Shown here one piece after another: positions 1-5,021 of a stretch of 10,039 nucleotides of DNA; the first letter of the stretch is position 1; each line of letters opens with the position of its first letter. The notes beneath the pieces were generated by a model. The model searched no databases, was not told the origin of the DNA, and saw only the letters and a program-made list of their open reading frames with translations. The position numbers were made by a program, and so were the translations under genes. The stretch comes from AEGEAN-183 sp964002385. Lineage in GTDB: Bacteria > Pseudomonadota > Gammaproteobacteria > Magnimaribacterales > Magnimaribacteraceae. Location: the NCBI GenBank assembly GCA_964002385.1, contig CAXFFS010000047.1:1-10039 (forward strand), written 5' to 3'.

Positions 1-1055
1 AGTTTTGAATATTTTTGCCAACCTAGTAATGCCCAATCAAATAACTCCCTGTCTGAAGAATTAGGTTCCTCGATAGCACAAATTTGATTATGGTATCTGC
101 CTATATAGGCGTAGGGTCCTATTGCTTCCCTTCCATTAATTACAGATCCACTTACAACTCGGTTTTCTGATTGACTTAATTCTCCTGCACAAATCTCATC
201 AATACAAGCTCCTATTCTGGTGGAGATAATTCTTGGATTTTCAATTTTTGGCCCTGATAGACATATGTATTTGCTTGTTGGAATCTTCCCTTCACTAAAG
301 AAAGAGCCAATTAAAATTACATCTGAATAACTAATGTGCCAATTTATATTATCTATGGATGCAGGAGAAATGAAATGCATGTGAGTTCCTACTAAACCCG
401 ATGGATGAGGCCCATAAAAGACATGTTCATGTGTGTTTTCTTCTTGTTTGAATGTAAGGGAACTGTCTTTTTTTATGCACAAATGAACTGGGGTACCTGA
501 CAAAAGTCTTATTGCTGAGAGCCCTAATTCAAAATCATCTAAATGATTAGAAATAATTAATTCTGGATCCATCGAAAGAGGGTTAGTGTCCATACAATTA
601 ATAAAAATTGATTTAGGTTCAGAATCGATGGTCGGAATTTTGCTAAAGGGTCTTGTCCTAAAAGACGTCCACAGACCAGATTCGATTAAGTTTTTTCTAA
701 TGGAAGCTGAAGTTTGATTAGATAAATCATCAGTTTTAATAGATGAAAAGGATATTTCTTCTTCATTTTTATCAAGCTCTATAACAACAGATTGTAAAAC
801 CCTCTTTTCCCCTCTATTTATAGACTCTACAACCCCTCCTCCTGGTGAAGTAAATATTACCCCAGGATTTTTTTTATCTTCAAATATAGGTTGTCCAATT
901 TTTACCTGATCTCCTTCATTGACCAACATAAGGGGTTTTAGGCCATGAAAATCAGAACCTACGAGAGCAACAGATCTTGGAGTTTTAAAGTCAGTAATCT
1001 TGTGTTCAGGAGAACCAGAGATAGGAATATCTAAACCCTTTCTTATTTTTTTCAT
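1..1055 (-). CDS. nqrA: Na+-translocating NADH:quinone reductase subunit A, 3' end outside window
   Basis: NqrA is the peripheral cytoplasmic subunit of the six-subunit Na+-NQR pump, which oxidises NADH, reduces ubiquinone and exports Na+. The visible 351 residues begin MKKIRKGLDIPISG, matching the usual NqrA N-terminus. Further family signatures are FEDKKNPGV (59-66), RGEKRVLQSVV (81-91), RPFSKIP (135-141), MDTNPL (155-160), GTHMHF (223-228) and RVVSGSV...AYIGRYHNQ (299-324). The family is about 446 residues long, so roughly 95 C-terminal residues lie beyond the left edge, probably followed by nqrB-F as in most Nqr operons (inference). The frame is open from 1055 to base 1. The start is ATG at 1055-1053; the purine run AGAGAGGGG abuts it, an unusually tight spacing. 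It follows gap on the same strand after 86 bp that contain its own -10 box. Residues 72-74 read GGG where many NqrAs have ASG. Identification is secure. Confidence 0.95.
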   Translation of the reverse strand, partial: MKKIRKGLDIPISGSPEHKITDFKTPRSVALVGSDFHGLKPLMLVNEGDQVKIGQPIFEDKKNPGVIFTSPGGGVVESINRGEKRVLQSVVIELDKNEEEISFSSIKTDDLSNQTSASIRKNLIESGLWTSFRTRPFSKIPTIDSEPKSIFINCMDTNPLSMDPELIISNHLDDFELGLSAIRLLSGTPVHLCIKKDSSLTFKQEENTHEHVFYGPHPSGLVGTHMHFISPASIDNINWHISYSDVILIGSFFSEGKIPTSKYICLSGPKIENPRIISTRIGACIDEICAGELSQSENRVVSGSVINGREAIGPYAYIGRYHNQICAIEEPNSSDRELFDWALLGWQKYSK

Positions 1056-1068
1056 CCCCTCTCTTGAG
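1056..1068 (-). promoter_or_regulatory. nqrA ribosome-binding region with a possible small hairpin
   Basis: The leader immediately before the nqrA ATG reads CCTC-AAGA-GAGG followed by GG and the start codon. CCTC can pair with GAGG across an AAGA tetraloop, and this covers the only Shine-Dalgarno-like purines. The stem is only 4 bp, so it may be without effect. Confidence 0.25.
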
Positions 1069-1100
1069 GTGAAGTTAATACTTAAGGAGCAGTAAAATCC

Positions 1101-1112
1101 GCGCGTATTATA
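1101..1112 (-). promoter_or_regulatory. Putative nqrA promoter: consensus -10 with GC-rich discriminator
   Basis: On the minus strand a perfect TATAAT (1112-1107) is followed by ACGCGCGG, a GC-rich run that stands out in this AT-rich intergenic stretch. Transcription would start near 1100, giving a leader of about 45 nt before nqrA. No good -35 hexamer lies 16-18 bp upstream; the best is TAGTAA. GC-rich discriminators are known in stringently controlled sigma-70 promoters, so growth-rate control is possible. That regulation is inference. Confidence 0.55.
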
Positions 1113-1141
1113 ATGTTGAAGAGGTCTATTTACTAGAGAGA

Positions 1142-2617
1142 TTATTGATAATCTGGATATCTTTTATAGGTAAGTCCTACCATCTCTTTTGCTAAGCCAA
1201 GCAACTGTACCGTATACCCAAACTCATTGTCATACCAAACATAGAGTATAGCGTGGTCTTTATTACAGATAGTTGCTGCAGAATCAATTATTCCTGCGTA
1301 TCTGTTACCAACAAAGTCTGAAGAAACCGTCTCGCTTGAATTTGTAAAATCAATCTGATCTTTGTAAGACGAATGAAAGGCAATTTGTCTTAGAAAATCA
1401 TTCAATTCAGAAGCCTTTAATTCTTTTCCTAAATTAAGTTTCATGATGGCTAAAGATACATTCGGAGTAGGAACTCTTATCGCATTGGCGGTTAACCTCC
1501 CTTCTAATTCTGGTAATATTTGACCGACTGCTTCTCCAGCACCAGTTTCCGTTATGACTAGATTCAAGGCTGCGCTTCTTCCTCGTCTAGACTTTCCATG
1601 GAAGTTATCTAGTAAATTTTGATCATTAGTGTAAGAGTGGACGGTTTCAATATGACCTGCAATTATTCCAAACTTATCGTTGAGAACTTTTAATACAGGA
1701 ACAATTGCATTAGTAGTACAAGAAGCTGCTCCTAGAATATTATCCTTACTACCCACTACTGCATTATTGATTCCATGGACAATGTTCTTAACCTTACCTT
1801 TTGCAGGTGCAGTCAGTAACACTTTGTCTATTCCTTTAGACTTTAAGTGTCTATTAAGGCTTTTCTTGTCTCTCCAAACTCCCGTGTTGTCTATTAATAA
1901 AGCCTTTTTAATTCCATGTTTTGTGTAATCAATTGAATCTGGTTGGTCTGCATATATGATTTTTATTTCGCTTCCATTTACAACTAGTTGTTCTTCTTTC
2001 TCCTCAACCCGCACAGTACCTTTAAAAGGACCGTGAACTGAATCAGTTCTTAATAAGTTAGCTCTTTTTATCAGATCATCTTGACCAGATTTTCTTACCA
2101 CAATAGCTCTTAATCTAAGGTTGTCTCCACCTCCAGAATCTTCAACTAAGAGTCTAGCTAAAAGTCTTCCTATCCTACCAAAACCGTATAAAACGACATC
2201 TTGAGCATCTTCAAGTACTGAGCCTTTCTTTCCTACTAAATCCTTTACGGAATCAACTACAAACTCTTCTATGGTCAGATCTTTACTATCAAAGAGATAA
2301 GCAGCTGCTATGATCCCTATATCTACTTCAGAAGGACCTAGCTCTAAAGAACTTAGAGAAGTAATGACTTGGTAGGTTTCAAACTCACTTAATTCATTAT
2401 TCTCTGTCTCTCTTACGAACCTGTGTGCTTGCATAATCTCTGAGATAGATAAATTAACTAATAATTTACCGTACAGCATAAGATGTACATTTTCTCTATA
2501 TAAGCGACCTATAATCGCTAGCATTTCCTCTGCTAAAGCTTGTCGGTATTGAAAATCACCAAAGGTATCTAATGGTAGATTAGACCTTTTTCTTTTATCC
2601 GGTTGATCTGAAGCCAT
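1142..2617 (-). CDS. gap: Glyceraldehyde-3-phosphate dehydrogenase, long N-terminally extended type
   Basis: This enzyme interconverts glyceraldehyde-3-phosphate and 1,3-bisphosphoglycerate. The 491-residue protein has a largely helical N-terminal extension (about 1-137), then a complete GAPDH core. The core shows Rossmann YGFGRIGR (144-151), DSVHGPF (192-198), catalytic Cys300 in ASCTTNA, His327 in TVHSYT, RRGRSAA (344-350) and WYDNEFGYT (461-469). Ordinary GAPDHs have about 335 residues; a 470-490 residue class with this extension is known in Pseudomonas, Shewanella and relatives, so the extension is family-typical, not a new fusion. After the second strand the sequence is VVRKSG, with basic residues where NAD-specific enzymes carry Asp, hinting at NADP use (inference). 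The C-x3-C pattern is lost (SCTTNA). The gene starts 9 nt after the stop of the small acyl-CoA dehydrogenase, almost certainly in its transcript, and has no recognisable Shine-Dalgarno. A gluconeogenic role would suit the fatty-acid-oxidation neighbours but is not shown. Confidence 0.95.
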   Translation of the reverse strand: MASDQPDKRKRSNLPLDTFGDFQYRQALAEEMLAIIGRLYRENVHLMLYGKLLVNLSISEIMQAHRFVRETENNELSEFETYQVITSLSSLELGPSEVDIGIIAAAYLFDSKDLTIEEFVVDSVKDLVGKKGSVLEDAQDVVLYGFGRIGRLLARLLVEDSGGGDNLRLRAIVVRKSGQDDLIKRANLLRTDSVHGPFKGTVRVEEKEEQLVVNGSEIKIIYADQPDSIDYTKHGIKKALLIDNTGVWRDKKSLNRHLKSKGIDKVLLTAPAKGKVKNIVHGINNAVVGSKDNILGAASCTTNAIVPVLKVLNDKFGIIAGHIETVHSYTNDQNLLDNFHGKSRRGRSAALNLVITETGAGEAVGQILPELEGRLTANAIRVPTPNVSLAIMKLNLGKELKASELNDFLRQIAFHSSYKDQIDFTNSSETVSSDFVGNRYAGIIDSAATICNKDHAILYVWYDNEFGYTVQLLGLAKEMVGLTYKRYPDYQ

Positions 2618-2626
2618 AATTATTTA

Positions 2627-3754
2627 TTAAAGTTGAGAATATCTCTTGAGATGATAGTCAGTATTTCCAAATATAGTAATTATTGTTGTTAATCTTTTGA
2701 AAAAATGTCCTACGTTCAGTTCTTCTGTTACGCCCATTCCTCCATGCAGCTGCACGGATTGCTGACCTATAAATTTTGCTGCCTTCCCTACTTGGTACTT
2801 TAAACCTGAAATTGCTTTCTTTGCATCCTTGGAACCTTCAACATTCTTAATAGTAGCCATATATAGAAGAGATTTACTTTGTTCATACTCCATAAACATA
2901 TCCACCATACGATGTTGCAATACCTGAAACTTTCCTATTGCCTGTCCAAATTGTTCTCTTGTCTTAGTATACTCAACAGTAGCCTTGTAAAGGACTTCCA
3001 TGGCTCCTACTGCTTCAGCACAAATTGCTAAAGTTGCTCTATCAATTGCACCTTCTAAGTGTTGAAAGCCCTTACCTTCTTCACTTAAAAGAGAGTTAGA
3101 AGGGATTATCACATTCTCTAGCGTTACTTCAGAGGCCCTTCTTCCATCAACTGTGGGGTAATTTCTTAAAGAAACCCCTTCTAAATTTCTATCAATTACG
3201 AATAAAGAAATACCTTCTTTATCATCTTGCTTACCTGATGTTCTAGCAGAAATAATTAATTTATCAGCATTGGGGCCATTCATTACTACTGATTTAAAGC
3301 CGCTCACTAGATAATCACCATTTTTTTTCTTAGCTTCTGTTGTAACATCAGCTAAATTAAATCTGCTTTGTGGTTCTGTGAAGCCTAGAGCTAAATGCAT
3401 TTCACCAGAAATAACGGGGCCTAATAAATCAGCTTTTTGTTCTTCGTTTCCACAAGAATCTATTAAACCCGAGCATAAGATTACTGTTTCTAAGAAAGGC
3501 TCTACAACAAGTCCTTTACCGAACTCTTCCATAATAATCATAGATTCAAGAGCACTTCCTCCAAATCCTCCTGATTTTTCAGATAAAGATATGCCTAACC
3601 AACCTAATTCAGCAAAAGTTTTCCAGTTTTCGCTACTAAAACCTAAATCAGAAGCAACCAGAACTTGGCGTTTCTCCCATTCATAATCTCGCTGTATGAA
3701 TTGAGCAACTTGACTCTGTATTAAGGTTTGTTCTTCGTTAAAATTAAAATCCAT
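2627..3754 (-). CDS. Acyl-CoA dehydrogenase, small (non-catalytic) subunit of a heteromeric pair
   Basis: This 375-residue acyl-CoA dehydrogenase-fold protein most resembles the small subunit of pimeloyl-CoA dehydrogenase (PimD-like) and similar paired FadE proteins. It has the N-terminal helical domain, the middle beta domain (LALGFTEPQ, 121-129) and a C-terminal domain that keeps the FAD-binding elements TREQFGQAIG (265-274) and QLHGGMGVTEE (335-345). It lacks the catalytic base. The MCAD-type Glu position near the C-terminus reads TIFGNTDYH (360-368), and the alternative IVD-type site reads AIDRAT (236-241), with no Glu aligned at the catalytic position. In known alpha2beta2 enzymes one subunit supplies the base and the other completes the FAD site, so this should be the partner of the upstream gene. 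The start ATG lies 2 nt after that gene's stop, with AGGA 8 nt upstream. The substrate is unknown; pimelic or other long or branched acyl-CoAs are possible. Confidence 0.88.
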   Translation of the reverse strand: MDFNFNEEQTLIQSQVAQFIQRDYEWEKRQVLVASDLGFSSENWKTFAELGWLGISLSEKSGGFGGSALESMIIMEEFGKGLVVEPFLETVILCSGLIDSCGNEEQKADLLGPVISGEMHLALGFTEPQSRFNLADVTTEAKKKNGDYLVSGFKSVVMNGPNADKLIISARTSGKQDDKEGISLFVIDRNLEGVSLRNYPTVDGRRASEVTLENVIIPSNSLLSEEGKGFQHLEGAIDRATLAICAEAVGAMEVLYKATVEYTKTREQFGQAIGKFQVLQHRMVDMFMEYEQSKSLLYMATIKNVEGSKDAKKAISGLKYQVGKAAKFIGQQSVQLHGGMGVTEELNVGHFFKRLTTIITIFGNTDYHLKRYSQL

Positions 3755-3756
3755 AT

Positions 3757-4947
3757 TTATAATCCTAATATTGCTTTTGCAATTACATTTCGCTGTATTT
3801 CATTGCTACCGCCGTAAATTGAAACTTTTCTAAAATTTAAATAGTGTGGCATGGCTGCCCCTGCATAATCTGGACCTATAGATTCATTGGAACCTAATTC
3901 AGTTTCAGTTAAAAAAGGATGTGAGTAATAAGCCAGCATCTCAATAAAAAGTTCAGAAATATTTTGTTGTAGTTCAGTGCCTTTAATCTTCAAAATTGAT
4001 GATTCAGGACCAGGAGCTCCCCCTGAAGAAATTTGAGACAAAGTTCTAAGTTCAGTAAATTCTGTTGCAGTTAATTCTATTTCTGCTGCTTCTAACTTGT
4101 CTCTAAACTTTGAATCGTCTAATAAACTACCTTCACCTACAATAACATTTGCTGAAATTTCTTTTAATCTCTTTAATTCTCTTTTTAAGGCAGCTATACC
4201 AGCTATACCTGTTCTTTCGTGCATCAAAAGGAACTTAGCAATATTCCAGCCCTGTCCTTCATCTCCAATAAGATTATTACTAGGCACCTTAACGTCATCA
4301 AAATAAACCATATTTACCTCATGAGAACCATCTATAGTAATTATTGGTTTAACTTCAACGCCCTTTGATTTCATATCAATAAGTAAAAAGCTTATACCTT
4401 CTTGTTTTATTCCAGTTGTTTCAGTTCTTACTAAACAGAAAATCCAATCTGCATGCTGCGCTAGCGTAGTCCATGTCTTAGTTCCATTGACAATATAGTT
4501 ATTTCCTTTCAGTTCTGCTTTAGTCTGGAGAGAAGCAAGATCAGACCCTGAACCAGGTTCAGAATATCCCTGACACCACCAAACATCGCTATTAAGTATT
4601 CCAGGAAGATATTTTTTCTTTTGCTCTGCAGTTCCAAAAGTGTATACAACTGGTCCACACATATTTACACCAAAAGGGATTAAAATAGGTGTATTAGCTG
4701 AAGCTAGCTCATTTTGTAAGATGTAATTCTTAGTTGGAGATAAGGCTGTACCTCCAAATTCTTTTGGCCAATTGATAGCAAACCAGCCTTTGGTGGCTAA
4801 GATTTTTTGCCAAGCAATTATATCCTCTCTTTCTAAAGGTAACCTTTTATCCTGTTTTTCTTTTATATCTAGAGGATATTCAGACGCTAGAAAATTTCTT
4901 ACATCTTCTTGAAAGTCTAAATCTTCTTGAGAAAATGCTAAGTCCAT
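3757..4947 (-). CDS. Acyl-CoA dehydrogenase, large (catalytic) subunit of a heteromeric pair
   Basis: This FAD-linked enzyme introduces the alpha-beta double bond into an acyl-CoA and passes electrons to ETF. The 396 residues resemble pimeloyl-CoA dehydrogenase large subunit (PimC-like): WWCQGYSEPGSGSDLASL (123-140), NGTKTWTTLAQHADWIFCLV (154-173), GISFLLIDMKSKGV (184-197) and YGGSNEIQRN (378-387). The MCAD-type Glu near the C-terminus is replaced (YGGS rather than YEGT), but Glu244 in MHERTGIAG aligns with the isovaleryl-CoA dehydrogenase-type catalytic base. The RxQFG FAD motif is absent here and present in the adjacent small subunit. I chose ATG 4947 (MDLAFSQEDL) because family members start this way. 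The reading frame stays open to an ATG at 4995, but those 16 extra codons would cover the promoter -10 and have no family match. This is the first gene of an operon with the small subunit and gap. Confidence 0.9.
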   Translation of the reverse strand: MDLAFSQEDLDFQEDVRNFLASEYPLDIKEKQDKRLPLEREDIIAWQKILATKGWFAINWPKEFGGTALSPTKNYILQNELASANTPILIPFGVNMCGPVVYTFGTAEQKKKYLPGILNSDVWWCQGYSEPGSGSDLASLQTKAELKGNNYIVNGTKTWTTLAQHADWIFCLVRTETTGIKQEGISFLLIDMKSKGVEVKPIITIDGSHEVNMVYFDDVKVPSNNLIGDEGQGWNIAKFLLMHERTGIAGIAALKRELKRLKEISANVIVGEGSLLDDSKFRDKLEAAEIELTATEFTELRTLSQISSGGAPGPESSILKIKGTELQQNISELFIEMLAYYSHPFLTETELGSNESIGPDYAGAAMPHYLNFRKVSIYGGSNEIQRNVIAKAILGL

Positions 4948-4975
4948 AATAGTACTCGGTCTAAAATATGGCCGT

Positions 4976-5003
4976 ATTATACACATAGGCTTCAAGCTCT
5001 AAA
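4976..5003 (-). promoter_or_regulatory. Promoter of the acyl-CoA dehydrogenase-gap operon
   Basis: On the minus strand TTTAGA (5003-4998) is followed after 16 bp by a perfect TATAAT (4981-4976), then ACGGCC. The start of transcription would fall near 4969, leaving a leader of about 22 nt before ATG 4947. This supports the shorter start of the large subunit. The box shares TATAATACG plus a GC-rich discriminator with the box upstream of nqrA. The leader has only a weak GAG as ribosome-binding site. Confidence 0.6.
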
Positions 5004-5005
5004 TA

Positions 5006-5011
5006 TATAAC
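5006..5011 (+). promoter_or_regulatory. Possible mfd -10 box, implying a near-leaderless message
   Basis: TATAAC lies 10 bp before the mfd ATG, so transcription would begin at or a few bases before the start codon. No -35 hexamer is convincing, and no Shine-Dalgarno precedes the ATG (the bases are CCTTTTTAGAA). An alternative -10, TATTAT at 4975-4980, overlaps the divergent box and would give a leader of about 35 nt. Neither is certain. Confidence 0.25.
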
Positions 5012-5021
5012 CTTTTTAGAA

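Noticed and set aside
1056..1141. Intrinsic terminator after gap
   Set aside because: No stable hairpin followed by a T-run is visible on the minus strand; read-through into nqrA is possible in addition to the -10 box there.
1680..1928. Plus-strand 82-codon open frame opposite gap, and similar antisense frames at 3378-3686, 4097-4306, 7234-7464, 8391-8597 and 9328-9603
   Set aside because: Each lies inside a well-identified gene in another frame, with no ribosome-binding site or recognisable protein features.
4191..4210. Direct repeat AGCTATACC twice in tandem
   Set aside because: It encodes Gly-Ile-Ala twice inside the conserved helix after the catalytic Glu; a two-copy coding coincidence.
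2627..4947. The two acyl-CoA dehydrogenases as a recent tandem duplication
   Set aside because: They are very divergent, belong to different subgroups and have complementary active-site residues; they are an old subunit pair.
4948..4995. 16-codon N-terminal extension of the large acyl-CoA dehydrogenase from ATG 4995
   Set aside because: It covers a consensus TATAAT and likely transcription start, and relatives begin at MDL-F; ATG 4947 is the supported start.
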